DNA of 64,000 nt from Actinoplanes philippinensis (GTDB lineage: Bacteria; Actinomycetota; Actinomycetes; Mycobacteriales; Micromonosporaceae): assembly GCF_900113015.1 (NCBI RefSeq), contig NZ_FONV01000013.1:186001-250000 (forward strand). Direction: 5' to 3'. The translations under genes were made by a program, and so were the position numbers. Shown in pieces: positions 15,001-30,000 of the stretch (position 1 is the first letter of the stretch; the number at the start of each line of letters is the position of its first letter). The notes beneath the pieces are model-generated. The model worked only from the letters and a program-made list of their open reading frames with translations. It searched no databases and was not told where the DNA came from.

Positions 15001-18000
15001 GGCGCTCTGGTGGTGCTGGCCGGCGGCGACCTGGTCCTCTACGTCGAACGGGGTGGCCGGACCCTGCTGTCCTTCACCGACGACCCGGAGTTGCTCATCC
15101 ACGGCGCTCACGGTCTGGCGGGGGCGGTGCGTTCCGGAGCGCTCGGCGCCATGTCGGTCGAACGCGCCGACGGCGAGTCGGTACACGCATCACCGTTGCG
15201 AGACGCGTTGACGGCGGCCGGGTTCCGCACCACTCCGCGGGGCCTACGCCTCCGCGCCTGACCCGCACCCGCCCCATCGCGGCTCGGGACCGCACCGCCA
15301 TCGCGGCTCGAAACCGCACCGCTACAACGGCTGGGGCCTGCACCGCCATAACGGCTCGAAAGCGCACCGCTACAACGGCTTGGGGCTGCGCCGCCATAAC
15401 GGCTCGAAAGCGGACCGCCATCGCGACTCGAAACCGCACCGCTACAACGGCTCGGGACCGCACCGCCGGGCCGCCGACAAACCTCCGCAAGAACCCGTCG
15501 TCATCCGCATATCGGCCTCACGGTGATCAACGCCCTTGACCTCAGCTCCCGCTGCGCCCGGGACTTCGCCACCGCAAGCCGTCCCGGCCGCCACAACGCC
15601 AGCCCGGTCACGCCGTCACAGCAGACCGAGTCATGCCGTTGCGGCAGAAGGGAATCCTGCCACGAGTGAGCTGTCGCGGAAGGAACCGAAGCCGGTCACG
15701 AGGGAGTACGTCGCGGAAGGAACCGAAGCCGATCACGAGGGAGCGCGTCGCGGAAGGAACCGAAGCCGATCACGAGGGAGTAGGTCGCGGAAGGAACCGA
15801 AGCCGATCACGAGTGAACGCGTCGCGGACGGAAGGCGGAGGCCGCCTCGCATCGAAGGACCAGCGGCCGCGAACCGAAAGAGGGACCTGCCGCAGATCGA
15901 AAGAGCGAGTCTCGCGGAATGAAGATCAAGCTTGCCGCAAAAGCGAAGGAAGCGCTCGTCGCCGAGGACAATTCAGCAGGATGGCCGGCTGATGACACCT
16001 AACAATCAGGACTGCCGGGATCAACGTGAGACACCCCTGGTCGACCGGCGGGCCGAGCTGACGATCGACGGCAGGTTCGGGTCGCGGCTCAGCGCGACCC
16101 GAAAACCCGCCCGTAGTTCCGGCGACCGGCGTGAAAGATCGGTTGGAAGCACCATTCACGGCGGGCACAAAGGAGACCGGCTGGACGTCATGGCCGTCAC
16201 AAGGGACCCGAGACGGCTCTGACGTCCAGCCGGGAAACGCCCGCGAGCGGAGGCGAACATCAGCCGCGGCACGCATAGGAGAGCCGGCTACGCGAGCCGG
16301 CCCGATCGGGGGCTACCGAACGAACGCGTAAGGAACGGGCCGACCGGCCGTCAGGGCTGCCATGAGAAACGTGGGACAGACCTGACGGTCGACGGGTCGG
16401 TGGGAGGCCGCGGCCGGATCAGAGCTTCGGCGCGACCTCGGACGCGACCAGCTCGACGTGATCCAGATCGGACAGGTCGAGAACCTGGAGGAACAGGCGG
16501 GAGGCGCCGGCTTCCGCGTACCGCTTGATGGTTTCGACGGCTTCGGCCGGGGTTCCGACGATGCCGCCGTTGGCGCGCATCTCGTCGGCTTCGCGGCCGA
16601 TCGCGGCGGCGCGCCGGTTGACCTCGGCGTCGTCGCGGCCCACGCAGAGGACGGCGGCGGCCGAGTAGGTGAGCGGCTCGGTACGCCCGAGGGCCTCGGC
16701 GGCGGAGCGGACCCGAGCGTACTGTGCCGGAATGTCCTCGATCTTGGCGAACGGGACGTTGAACTCGGTGGCGTAGCGGGCGGCCAGGTACGGCGTGCGC
16801 TTCTTGCCGTGGCCGCCGACGATCACCGGCACGCGGGGCGTCTGGACCGGCTTGGGCAGCGCCGGCGAGTCGACGACCTGGTAGTGCTTGCCGTCGAAGT
16901 CGTACCGGGATCCGGCCGGGGTCGCCCACAGACCGGTGATGATCTCCAGCTGCTCCTCGAGGCGGTCGAAGCGTTCGGCGACGGGCGGGAACGGGATGCC
17001 GTACGCCTTGTGCTCGCTCTCGAACCAGCCGCCGCCGAGCCCGAACTCGATCCGCCCGCCGCTCATCGCGTCGACCTGGGCCGCGGCGATCGCCAGCGGG
17101 CCGGGCAGCCGGAAGGTGGCGGAGCTGACGAGCGTGCCGAGCCGGATCCGGGAGGTCTGCACGGCCAGCGCGGCGAGCGTGATCCAGGCGTCGGTGGGGC
17201 CGGGCAGCCCGGACCCGTCGCCCATCCTGAGGTAGTGGTCGGAGCGGAAGAATCCGTCGAATCCGCCGTCCTCGGCGGCCTTGGCGACCCGCAGGAGATC
17301 GTCGTGGCTGGCGCCCTGCTGGGGTTCGGTGAAGATCACGAGACGCATGGCTCAACACTGCCACGAAGGCCCGGCGCGCCAGTGGCCTATCGGCCATCGA
17401 CAGGCAGTAACGTTGCCCACCATGGCCGGTTATGGATGGATCAGCTTCACGACCGATTATGGCACCTTTGACGGCTTTGTCGCCGCTTGCCATGGCTCGA
17501 TCGCCCGGGTCGCCCCGGACATCAGAGTGATTGATGTCACTCACCACGTGCCGCCCGCCGACGTCGCCCGCGGCGCGGCCGTGCTGGCACAGACGGCGCC
17601 GCACCTGCCGGCCTCGGTCCATCTCGCGGTCGTCGACCCGGGTGTCGGCACCGCCCGCCGCGGCGTCGTGCTGGTCACGCCGAAGGGTCTGCTCATCGGC
17701 CCCGACAACGGCCTGCTCATCTGGGCGGCCGAGGCGCTCGGCGGCATCACGGCCGCCTACGAGCTGGACAACAAGGACTGGACGCTCGGCGACGTGTCCC
17801 GCACCTTCCACGGGCGTGACGTCTTCGCTCCGGCAGCGGCCCGGCTGGCGCTCGGCGCGGCCCCCGAGGAGGCCGGCCCCGCCGTCGATCCGGCCGCCCT
17901 CACCCGCCTGCCCGACCCGAACGTCACGATCGGTGACGGCTGGATCGAGGCCGAGGTGCTCACCGTCGACCGCTTCGGCAACGTGCAACTCGCCGCGGAC

Positions 18001-21000
18001 GGCTCCGCCCTCTCCGGCCTCGGCTCCGAACTGCTGGTCAACGGCGGTGTCCGGGCCCGGCGGGGCACCACGTTCGCCGATGTGAACGTGGGCGAGCTCC
18101 TCGTCTTCGCCGACTCCGCCGACCGCGTCGCCATCGCCGTCAACAACGGCCGGGCCGTGGTCCTGCTCTCGGTGGTCCCCGGCGACACGGTCCGCATCGC
18201 CGCACGCTAGATCCATTCACGGTACGGCTACGAAAAGCCCCGAATCTCGCGCCGGACGGCCGGGGCGTCACCTCCCGGCCGTCCCCCGCCGCCGGCTCAT
18301 GCGTGCCCGTCGCGGATCAGATGCGGTGGTGGACCCAGACGTTGGGCTCGACATAGACGGCGTGGTTCTGCGTCACGTCGCAGTGGATCGGGTTCAGGGC
18401 GCCGGGCACCTCGACGGGGCCGGTACGGTCGAACGGCAGGCCGGTCCACGAGCGCCACTCGGCGAGCGTTCCCGCGTACGTCATGCTGTAATGCGCCACG
18501 TTGACGATCGAGGCGCCGGCCCTGACGTGTACACGCAGCCACGGGTCGACGGGCAGGCCGTCGGAACGGGTCGCGTGGGCGTACACATCGATGGGCTCTT
18601 GAATGTGGGCGGGTTTGCCGCTGGGCCGGACCGGCGCGACCAGGTCGGTGAATCCGTGCCGCGCCGCGTTGTCGCGCATGGCCTTCAGCATCACGCTGGA
18701 AAGCCCGCTGCCTCGCAGGTCGGACCGGATGTTGATCTCCAGGGCGGAGATCATGGTGGGTTTGACGCCGCCGAGATGGTCATGGGTGGCCGTGCGGATC
18801 ACCCAGTCCCAGCCGCCCTCCGGCAGCCCGTCCGCGATGTCCCCGTCATAGGCGAACGGCACGGAATGCGCCTTGGCCACCGCCCGCCCGGTGTCCCGAT
18901 CGACCGCGAGCATCGAGAACTCGGGCCACAGCCGATCCATGTGGCGGTAGTAGAGACCGCCGGTGGGGTCCTTCGACATGAATACCGGCCAGCCTCCGTC
19001 GAGTTCCTGGAAGAGTTCCGTCCGGTCCCCGATGGGTGCGATATCCAGATCCATGCGGGCAGAATCCCAGCCGATCCGATCCCCGGTCATCCGATTTTCC
19101 CCAGCGCGAAGAGGCAGCGACGGCCGGAGGCGAGCCAGGCCCCAGCAAGCAGCGACAGCCGGAGGGGGCCGACGGCCGGTGGAGGACTGAAGCCGGCGGT
19201 ACGGGGAAGAATGGGGCCATGCCGGAAGGGGACACCGTCTGGAACACCGCCCGCGTGCTGGAGAAGGCGCTGACCGGGGCGACGTTGACCGGTTCCGACT
19301 TCCGCGTGCCCCGGCTGGCCACCACCGACCTGACCGGCTGGTCGGTCGCCGAGTCGGCGAGTCGTGGCAAGCATCTGCTGCTGCGCCTGACCCGGGAGGG
19401 CCGCCCGCCGCACACTCTCCACTCGCATCTGCGGATGGACGGCGCCTGGCGGTCCTACGCCCCGGGGGAACGCTGGACCGGCCGCCCCGCCCACCTGATC
19501 CGCGTCGTGCTGCGCTCGGCACGTTCCGTCGCCGTCGGATACCACCTGCACGAGATCGCGCTGCTGCCGACCACCGAGGAGGAGACGATCGTCGGTCATC
19601 TCGGGCCGGATCTGCTGGGCACGGACTGGGATCCGGCCGAGGCGGTCCGGCGGATCTCCGCGAATCCGTCCGCCACGATCGCCGAGGCCCTCCTCGACCA
19701 GCGCAATCTGGCCGGGGTCGGCAACCTGTACAAGGCGGAGACCCTGTTCCTGCGCGGTCTGTGGCCGTGGACCCCGGTCGCCGCGGTGACCGACCTCACC
19801 GGCACGGTGACGATGGCCCAGAAACTGGTGGCCTCCAACCGGGGCCGCTGGACGCAGACCACCACCGGTTCGCTGCGCAAGGGCGAGACCAGCTATGTGT
19901 ACGGCCGTCGCGCTCAGCCGTGCCGCCGGTGCGGCACGGCGATCCGCAAGGCCGAACAGGACGAACGGGTCACCTACTGGTGCCCCCGCTGCCAGCCGGA
20001 GCCCTGACCCCACCACCCCGCTGCCAACGGGATGCCTACCCCACCACCCTGCTGACGCCCTGCTGCCGACCGGATACCTACACCCACCACCCCGCTGACT
20101 CCCCTGCTGCCAACCGGATCCCGTCCTTCAGGCATCCCCTCTGCCAACCGGACCCCTCCCTCAGGCATCCCCTCTGCCGACCGGGCCCCATCCCGCAGGC
20201 ACCCCCACTGCCAACCGAGCCTTCGGCGGCAACATCCGGGAGGGAACCGATCCAGGATGCGGGTCAGCCCGCCGCCGGAGATCGGGTGCCCGGTGGGGTG
20301 CGGAATGCGGTGGTCCGCGCCTCGGACAGCTCACCGAGATCGGGATCCGCCTGCTTCGGCGCCGCTGGAGAATCGGCGGCCGAGGAAGAGGAAGAGGAGG
20401 AGGAGGAGGAGGAGGCAAAAGACGAAGAGGAGGCGAACGACGAGGAGGACCGTGGCGCCGACGTGGTCGGGGACGGCGAGGTGGCCTGGAACGGGGCGCG
20501 GAACTCGGTGGTCCGCAACTCCGCCAGGCCGTCGGCTATGCCCCGGAGACGGTCGGCTGCGTCGACGAGCCCGAAATACGCCGGATGACGGCTCTCGGCG
20601 ACCGGGTGCCCGTCCTCCGCCACGTAGCTCGCGGCGGCGGCGACCAACTGCTCATACGCCTCGACGCCCTCGGTGAACTGCTCGGCCAGGCCGGCGTGCG
20701 ACTCGACCAGCGCGTCACGCTGACCCGGCTGCGCCAGGGGAATGGCCCGCTCCACGCTCGCCACCCGCTGGCCAAGGTCACGTAGCCACTGCTCGGCGGT
20801 GGCCGCCTCCAGCATCGCGGTCTCCCCCGGACCGGTCAGCCGGCCGGCGAGCCCCACCATGGCCTGCGAGGCCCGGTCGAGACGGTCCCACGCGTCGGCG
20901 ATCGCCGAGCCGCGCAGCGCGTAGCGGCTTCGCTGACGCCGCACCTCACGCAGCACCGTCTGCCCGGCCGGGAACCGCTGCAGGGCCTTGGTGAGCTTGT

Positions 21001-24000
21001 CCTCGGGAAGCGCGGGCGGGGGCGCCGGGGTGGCGGCGAGCTCACGATGGTCCTTCCACCGCCACACCGCGAGGACGACCGACGCTCCGGCCGCGGCCGC
21101 CCAGCCCGCGTCGCCGGCGCCGATCCCCGCATACGGGGTGAGGACGGCTGCCGCCGCGGTCAGGCCACCACCCAGCACGCTCCACCGCCGCGCCGAACCC
21201 CGCAGCCGCTTGAGCCGCCGGAAGTACCTGGACCGCTCGTCCACCGTCGCTCCCCTCGTGTCAGCCGGGACCGGTCAGCCGGCCGCGCTGGTGTCGCCGC
21301 GCTTCTGGTTCATGCTGGCGCGGATCTCGTCGAGACGGGCCACGCTCGCCGCGTCGGCGGCCGGGGTGGCGGTCTGCTCGACGGCCGGCTGGGAGGCGGC
21401 GCCGCCCAGTTTCTCGCCCGCCATGCTGGAGCGGATCTGCTCCAGGCGGGACGCGCCGGCCAGGTCCAGGCTGGACTTCTGCACCTCCAGCATGCGGCCC
21501 TCGACCGAGTTGGACGCCAGCTCGGCACGGCCCATCGCGTTCGCATACCGCTGCTCGATCTTGTCGCGCACCTGGTCCAGCGACGGGGTGTTGCCCGGCG
21601 CGGCCAGCTGCGACATCGACTCGAGCGACTTGGCCACGGTCTCCTGCATCTTGGCCTGCTCGAGCTGGCTCAGCAGGCGGGACCGCTCGGCGATGCGCTG
21701 CTGCAGCAGCATCGCGTTGTTCTCGACCGCCTTGCGGGCCTGGCCGGCGGCGCCGAGAGCCTGGTCGTGGAGGGTCTTCAGGTCCTCCATCGACTGCTCG
21801 CCGGCGACCAGCTGGGTGGCCAGGGTCTGCGCGGTCTGCTCGTACTTCTGCGCCTCGGACTCGTCACCGGCGGCGCGGGCCCGGTCGGCGAGCACCAGGG
21901 CCTGTCGTGCCATGCCCTGCAGCTTCTCGACCTCGGACATCTGCCGGGACAGCTTCATCTCGAGCTGACGCTGGTTGCCGATGACGGCTGCGGCCTGCTG
22001 CACGAGCGCCTGGTGCTGACGCTGGGCGTCCTCGATGGCCTGCTGGATCTGGACCTTCGGGTCGGCGTACTCGTCGATCTTCGCGCCGAAGAGCGCCATC
22101 ACGTAATGCCAGCCCTTGACGAACGGATTCGCCATCTCGTGGTGTCCCCTCAAATGTCGCTCCGTCGGACGCGTCACCGCGATATCGAATCGGTGACGCG
22201 AAACCATCGTGACAGCCGGACGCCAGCCGCGTCACGGGTCCTACGGGGGATCTCAGGGTCTCCCCTGGCATCGAGGCTACGCTCCCCTGACCTTCCGCGG
22301 CGAGGCACGAAACGCCTGCCGCAGCGAGGCACGAAACGCCTGCCGCACCGAGGCACAAAACGCCGATCGCGGCGCGCCCCGAAACGCAGAACCCACCGCG
22401 CCCCGAAACGCCCCCCGCGACGCACCACCAAACGCAGAACCCGCCGCGCCCCGAAACGCCCCCCGCGACGCACCACCAAACGCAGAACGCGCCGCGCCGC
22501 GGAACATCGATCGTGGGGCGGCTCGAAATGCGGATCCTGAGGCGTTGTGAAGCGTCTGCCGCGGCGAAGCACGAACCGCCCGCCGCGCCGAGCCGCAAAG
22601 CGCCTGCCGCGACCCGGCACAAAAGCCGCGTGGCACGATCGCGAGCCGGCACCGGGACGAGCCGGCACACCAGCGGCACGAAGGCGAGCCGGCACACCAG
22701 CGGCACGAAAGCGAGCCGGCACACCAACGGCACGAAAGCGAGCCGGCACACCAGCGGCGCGAAAGCCGAGCGCCCCGGAGACGACGCGGCCTGAAACAGG
22801 CCGGACCGCTCCCAGGGAGCGGCCCGGCACAGACGTATTCATGATCAGGCGGCGTAGACGATGTCCCGCTTCGGCTTACGGGTCGCGTGCAGCGTCGCCT
22901 TGAGCGGCGACTCCTGGCGCACCGACACGGCGACGTCCCCACCGGACGCCTTCTCGTCGATCGGGACGAGCACACCCTCCATGTTCTCCGCGAGGGCCAG
23001 CGTGTTGCTGACCTCACTGAGCAACTCGGAGAGGCGGGCGCCGAGAGCGTCACAGATGGCGGCGAGAAGCTCGCTGGACGCCTCTTTCTGCCCACGCTCG
23101 ATCTCGGACAGATATCCGAGGCTGACGTTTGCGGCGGTCGACACCTCGCGCAGCGTGCGGTGCTGCCCCTGCCGGCGCGCACGAAGAGCGTCGCCGATAA
23201 CGCGGCGTAGCAGGACCATGGCACCTCCTCCTGCGGGCGGGGCCGCCGGCTGACGCCGGAGGCTTCCCGCAACCGTACCTGGCGTTAGCCGCGGCGACAT
23301 CCCGCCCCGCCGAATTCCCGGGCCGACCGCCCCGCGACCGAACCGGACAACAGGCACACGAACGGATGTATTCCCAGCTCAGAGACGCGCGGGCGGCTCC
23401 CGGAGAGAGTCGGTCAGCAATTGCAGGACGGCCGTCACACTTTCGGTGCGGATGGCCTCGCGGTTTCCGTCCAGTTTCAGCTCGCGCACGGTGGCCCCGG
23501 CGTGCCCGGCGACCGCGACGAAGACGAGCCCGACCGGCTTGCCGTCCTGCGGCTCGGGGCCCGCGACACCGGTGGTGGCCAGCCCCCAGTCCGCGCCGCA
23601 GCGCTCCCGCACGCCCTCGGCGAGAGCGGCGGCCACATCGCCGTCGACCGGGCCGCGCTCCGCCAGCAGGTCCTCCGGGACGCCTGCGAGGCGCGCCTTG
23701 AGATCTGTCGCATACACCACGAGGCCGCCGCGGAAGACGGCGCTCACCCCGGGGATCTCGACGATGGTCGCGGCCACCAGACCGCCGGTGAGCGACTCGG
23801 CGCTCGCCAGGGTCTCCCGCCGCTCGACGAGCGCGTGCACCGCCGCGGCGGCCGCCACGGACATCTCCATCGGACCTCCTGTGCCAGCACCTGTTCGAAA
23901 AAGGCCCGGGAACCCTACGGCCGGGCGTCGCGCCGCAGCCTCAGCGCCTGGAGGACGTAGTCGGCGCCGGTGACCACGGTGACCACCAGGGCGGCGCCCA

Positions 24001-27000
24001 TCACGACGACACCGACCAGATGGAAGGGTTCCGGCACCGGCCACAGATACCAGGCGATCGCGAGGGTCTGCAGCCCGGTCTTGAGCTTGCCACCCCGGGA
24101 GGCCGGGATGATGCCGTACCGGATGACCCAGAAGCGCAGAGCGGTCACGCCCCACTCGCGGATCAGGATGGCCACCGTCACCCACCACGACAGCGGGCCG
24201 TAGAGGGAGAGCAGGACCAGTGCGGTGCCGGTGAGCGCCTTGTCCGCGATCGGGTCGGCGACCTTGCCGAACGAGGTGACCAGATGCCATCTGCGGGCGA
24301 TCCAGCCGTCCGCGAAGTCGGTCGCCGAGGCGACGCAGAACGCGAGACAGGCGGCCATCCGCCAGTCGGGGTCGGTCATCTGCGAGACGACGACCAGGAC
24401 GAGGAAGACCGGCACCAGCACGATCCGGACCACGGTGAGCGCGTTGGCCGCGTTGTAGAGCGACACCACGCGCGGCGCGGGCACCGGCTCGTCGGTCACC
24501 GGGTCACCGGGGCTGCCGAGATCATCTCCACCGGCACCGCGATCAGGTCCACGCCCTCGGTGCCGGTGACGCGGGCGCGGACCAGGTCGCCGGGGCGCAG
24601 CATCGACAGGTCGACCCCGTCGTCCCCGGCGACCAGGGTGGTCGATCCGTCGACCTCGGGGGCCTGGTGCTCGGCGCGGCCCTCGATCTCGCCGTCGTCG
24701 GTCGAGTCGACGAGGACCTCGACGGTCTCGCCGAGCCGGTCCTCGGCCCGCTGGGCGCAGAGCTCCTCGGCGAGGGCGACCACCTTCGCGTACCGCCGCT
24801 TGATCGTCGCGTCGCTCAGCTTGCCGGACAGCCCGGCCGCCTCGGTCCCGTCCTCGTCGCTGTAGTCGAAGACGCCGATGGCGTCGAGGCGCGCCTCGGT
24901 GAGGAAGCGGATCAGCTCGTCCACGTCCTGCTTGGTCTCGCCGGGGAAGCCGACGATGAAGTTGCTCCGGGCGCCGGCCGCCGGGGAGAGCTTGCGGGCC
25001 GAGTCGAGCAGCTCCAGGAAGCGGTCGGTGGAGCCGAACCGCCGCATCCGGCGCAGCACCGGCTCGCTGGAGTGCTGGAAGGAGAGGTCGAAGTAGGCGG
25101 CCACGCCGGGTGTGGTGGCGATCGCCTCGACCAGGCCGGGCCGGGTCTCGGCGGGCTGCAGGTAGCTGGCCCGGACCCGGACGATGCCGTCGACCGCGGC
25201 CAGCTGCGGCAGCAGTTTCTCCAGCAGGCGCGGGTCGCCCAGGTCCTTGCCGTAGGACGTGCTGTTCTCACTGACCAGCACCAGCTCGCGGACGCCGGAC
25301 TTGGCCAGCCACTCCGCCTCGGCGAGCAGCTCCTGCGGGTCGCGGGAGACGAACGCGCCGCGGAAGGCCGGGATCGCGCAGAACGCGCAGCGCCGGTCGC
25401 AGCCGCTGGCCAGCTTGAGCGAGGCGACCGGGCCGCTGTCGAGCCGGCGGCGCAGCACCTTGCGCAGGTGGGCCGGGGTGTGCTCGTCGACGGTGGCGTG
25501 GCCGGGCACCACGACCTTGGCGGCGTGCCGCTCGACCGGGGTGATCGGGAGCAGCTCACGCCGGTCGCGGGGGACGTGTGAGACGTGGCTCTCGCCGCGC
25601 AGCACGCTCTCCAGGCGGTCGGTGATGTCGGTGTAGTCGTCGAAGCCGAGCACCGCGTTGGCCTCGGGGAGGTTGTCGGCGAGCTCTTTGCCATACCGCT
25701 CGGCCATGCAGCCGGCGGCGACCACCTTGGCGCCGGTGTCGGCGGCGGCGAGCAGGGTGTCGATCGAGTCCTGCTTGGCTTTCTCGACGAAACCGCAGGT
25801 GTTGACGACGACCACGTCGGCGCCCTCGGCGTCGGTGCCGACCTCCCAGCCGCCGGCGTCGAGGCGGGCGGCCAGCTCTTCCGAGTCGACCTCGTTACGG
25901 GCGCAGCCCAGGGTCAGCAGGGCGACACGGCGGGTGGGAGGAGTTCCAGACACCCGACAAGGTTACCGGGCCGCCGCTCCGCGCCCTTCCTCCGCTCGGC
26001 CGGTCTCGAAACATCCTTTTCGCCCGGTATCGTCCGTGCTCGTGCCCCCTCTTCGTGATCCACAGCGGCGCGCGGAGCTGTTCCTGACCGGATGCCTGCT
26101 GGTGGTGGCCTTCGCGGCGCGCTACGCGGGCCGGTCCGAGACGACCCGCGACATGCGGATCTTCTTCGAGTGGCACGAGCAGCTGGAGCGGGCCGGCGGC
26201 TGGCGGGGGCTGGGTGAGGCGATCGGCAACTACAACGCGCCGTACCTGTATCTGCTCTGGTTGGCGTCGGTGCTGCCGGTCCCGTTGCTGATCGGGATCA
26301 AGCTGGTCCACGCGGTCTTCGACCTGCTGCTGGCCTACTGGGTGTTCCGGCTGACCGCGATGCGCCGGGGCCGCCGGGCCGGGATCGCCGCGGCGCTCGT
26401 CGTGATCCTGCTGCCCACCGTTGTGATCAACGCCTCGGTCTGGGGGCAGATCGACTCGATCTGGGCGTCGTTCGCGGTCGGTGGCGTGTGGATGCTGGCC
26501 CGTGGCCGAGGCTGGCCGGGTGTCGCGCTGTGCACGCTGTCGCTGGCTTTCAAGCCGCACGGGATCTTCGTCTTCGCTCTGGTCGCGGTGCTCGTGCCGG
26601 CCGGCCGGCTGCGGGCAAGGACGCTGCTGGCGGTGCCGGCGGTCTGGCTGACGGTCAGCCTGCCGGCGCTGTTGCTCGGGCGCTCGCCGGGCGAGTTGCT
26701 CACCGTCTACAGCCTGGACCGGCAGGCCGGGGTCATCGACCTGCTGACCGACCGGGCACCGTCGATCTTCGCGTTCCTGGCGGGCACCCGCCGGCTGGAC
26801 ACCGCCCGGCAGCTGGGCTACCTGCTGACCGCGGCGCTGGTGCTCGGCGTCGCCCTGCTGGTGGTCGCCCGGCGGGTCCGGCTGGAGGAGACCCGGATCG
26901 TGACGCTGGCGGCGCTCTTCGCGATCCTGATCCCGTTCGGGCTGCCCGGGATGCACGAGCGGTACTTCTATCTGGGTGACGTGCTGACCGTGGTGCTGGC

Positions 27001-30000
27001 GTTCCACCTGCCGCGGCTCTGGTTCGTGCCGTTGCTGGCGCAGGCGGCCTCGCTGGGCGCCTATACCTACTTCCTGTTCGGCCAGACCGAGCAGCAGCTG
27101 GACCTGCAGGCGCTGGCGGCACTGATGCTGGCCGCGCTGGTCGCCGTCGGGCACACGCTGATCCGGGACGTCCTGGCCGAGCGGCCGGGCACGCCTCTAG
27201 CACCAAAGCCGGTTGGCAATACGATGGCGGAGTGACGACACCCGACCATCTGGACGATCTCGACGCCGTGAGCACCCTCGCCGACCGGGTGAGGCGGGCG
27301 GCGTACCGAGCGGTGGCCGACGCGGCGCCGGATCCGGCCGGGCGCGACGAGGTGGCCGAGGCGCTCGGCGTGGGCCGTACGCTCGCCGCGTTCCACCTCG
27401 ACAAACTGGTGGACGCCGGGTTGCTCGAGGTGTCGTACGCCCGCAGGTCGGGCCGGAGCGGGCCGGGCGCCGGACGTCCGGCCAAGCTGTACCGGCTGTC
27501 CGCGGCGGAGCACGCGGTGAGCGTGCCGCCGCGCGCCTACCGCAGCGCCGCCGAATTGCTGGCCGAGGCCCTGGAGCGCTCCGGCGCCGAGGAGACCCTC
27601 TACCGGGTGGCCGAGGAGCACGGGCGCACGGCCGGGCCGGAGCCGGACGTCACGGCGTTGCTGACCGGCAACGGCTACGAGCCGGCCACCCGCGGCGACG
27701 GGCGGATCGAGCTGCGCAACTGCCCCTATCACCGGGTGGCCGAGCAGTTCCCGCCGCTGATCTGCGGCATGAACCTGGCGATGCTCAACGGCCTGCTGGA
27801 GGGCGCCGGGCTGGCCGGCGAGTGGTGCGCCCGGATGGATCCGGCGCCGGGTCGCTGCTGCGTCACGGTCTCTAAAAACAAAACCGATTGACTTTAAAAA
27901 CCGTGGCTGGTGGAGTGACAGGCATGACCGACTTCCACCTCGCCCAGATGAACGTCGCCAAACTCCGTGCCCCGGAGGGGGATCCCCTGGTCGCCGAGTT
28001 CACGGCCGGCGTCGACCTGATGAACGAGCTGGCCGACCGCTCCCCCGGCTTCGTCTGGCGGCTCAAGGAGGAGGACGTCGACCTGGAGGCGCTCGGCATC
28101 CAGCCCGCGCCACCCGAGATGATCGCCACGATGTCGGTCTGGGAGTCCCTGGAAGCGCTCCGGGGGTACGTCTACCACTCCACCCACCTCGACTACCTGC
28201 GCCGCCGCCGGGAGTGGTTCGTCCCGGGCGAGTCGGCGATGGTCCTGTGGTGGGTGGAGGCCGGCCGCATCCCGACGCTGCGGGACGGCCTCCAGCGTCT
28301 GGCCCTGCTCGGCGCGGAGGGGCCCGGGCCGCGGGCCTTCACGTTCCGCCGGCCCTACCCCGCGCCGGTGCTCAGTCGACCCTGAGGGCCGCCAGCGACT
28401 CCTCCAGTTCGTCCGGCTTGACCAGCACGTCACGGGCCTTCGACCCCTCGGACGGGCCGACGATGCCGCGGGTCTCCATCAGGTCCATCAGGCGGCCCGC
28501 CTTCGCGAAGCCCACCCGCAGCTTGCGCTGCAGCATCGAGGTCGAGCCGAACTGGCTGGACACCACCAGCTCGATCGCCTGGATCAGCAGCTGGAGGTCG
28601 TCGCCGATCTCCTCGTCGATCTCCTTCTTCTTGCTCTGCGGGACCTCGGTGACGTCCTCACGGAACTCCGGCTCGCGCTGGTCCTTGCAGAACTTGACGA
28701 CCGCCGCGATCTCCTTCTCGTCGACCCAGGCGCCCTGGATACGGGTCGGCTTCGAGGCGCCCATCGGCAGGAAGAGACCGTCACCGCGGCCGAGCAGCTT
28801 CTCCGCGCCCGGCTGGTCCAGGATGACCCGGGAGTCGGCCAGCGAGGAGGTGGCGAAGGCCAGACGGGACGGCACGTTCGCCTTGATCAGGCCGGTGACC
28901 ACGTCGACCGAGGGCCGCTGGGTGGCCAGCACCAGGTGGATGCCGGCGGCCCGGGCCAGCTGGGTGATCCGGACGACCGAGTCCTCCACGTCACGTGGCG
29001 CGACCATCATCAGGTCGGCCAGCTCGTCGATGATCACCAGGAGGTACGGGTACGGCTTCATCTCCCGCTCGCTGCCGGGTGGCGCGGTGATCTCGCCACT
29101 GCGGACCTTGCGGTTGAAGTCGTCGATGTGGCGGACCCCGTTGGCGGCGAGGTCGTCGTAGCGCATGTCCATCTCGCGAACCACCCACTCCAGGGCGTCC
29201 GCGGCCTTCTTCGGGTTCGTGATGATCGGCGTGACCAGGTGCGGGATGCCCTCGTAGGCGGTCATCTCCACCCGCTTCGGGTCGACCAGCAGCAGTCGTA
29301 CCTCATCCGGGGTGGATCTGGTCAGGAGCGACACCAGCAGCGAGTTGAGGCAGGAGCTCTTGCCCGCGCCGGTGGCGCCGGCGATCAGGATGTGCGGCAT
29401 CTTCGCCAGGTTCGCCACGACGAACCCGCCCTCGATGTCCTTGCCGAGCGCCACCACCATCGGGTGGTGGTCGGAGGCGGCCGCCCGCGAGCGCAGCACG
29501 TCACCGAGCGACACGTTCTCCGGGTCGGTGTTGGGGATCTCCACGCCGACCGCGCTCTTGCCCGGGATCGGGCTAAGGATCCGCACGTCCGGCGACTTCA
29601 CCGCGTAGGCGATGTTGCGGGACAGCTGCGTGATCCGCTCCACCTTGGTGCCCGGGCCGATCTCCACCTCATACCGCGTCACCGTCGGGCCACGGGTGAA
29701 GCCGGTCACCACCGCGTCCACGTTGAACTGCTCGAAGACACCGGTGAGCGCGGCCATGATCTCGTCGTTGGCGCGGCTGCGGGCCTTGGGCGGGGCGCCG
29801 GTGGCGAGGATGTTCGCCGGCGGCAGCCGGTAGTCGCCCTTGACCGCCGAGATCTCCAGCTGCTCGGCCCGGGTGGGCGGCATCGGCGAGTGCTCGGGCG
29901 GCTTCTTGCGCGTCTTCGGCAGCTTCGGCAGCGCCACCGTGTCGTGCAGGATGATCTCTTCGTCGAAGTCGTCCGGCGGCTCCTCGTCGGCGAGCGGCGT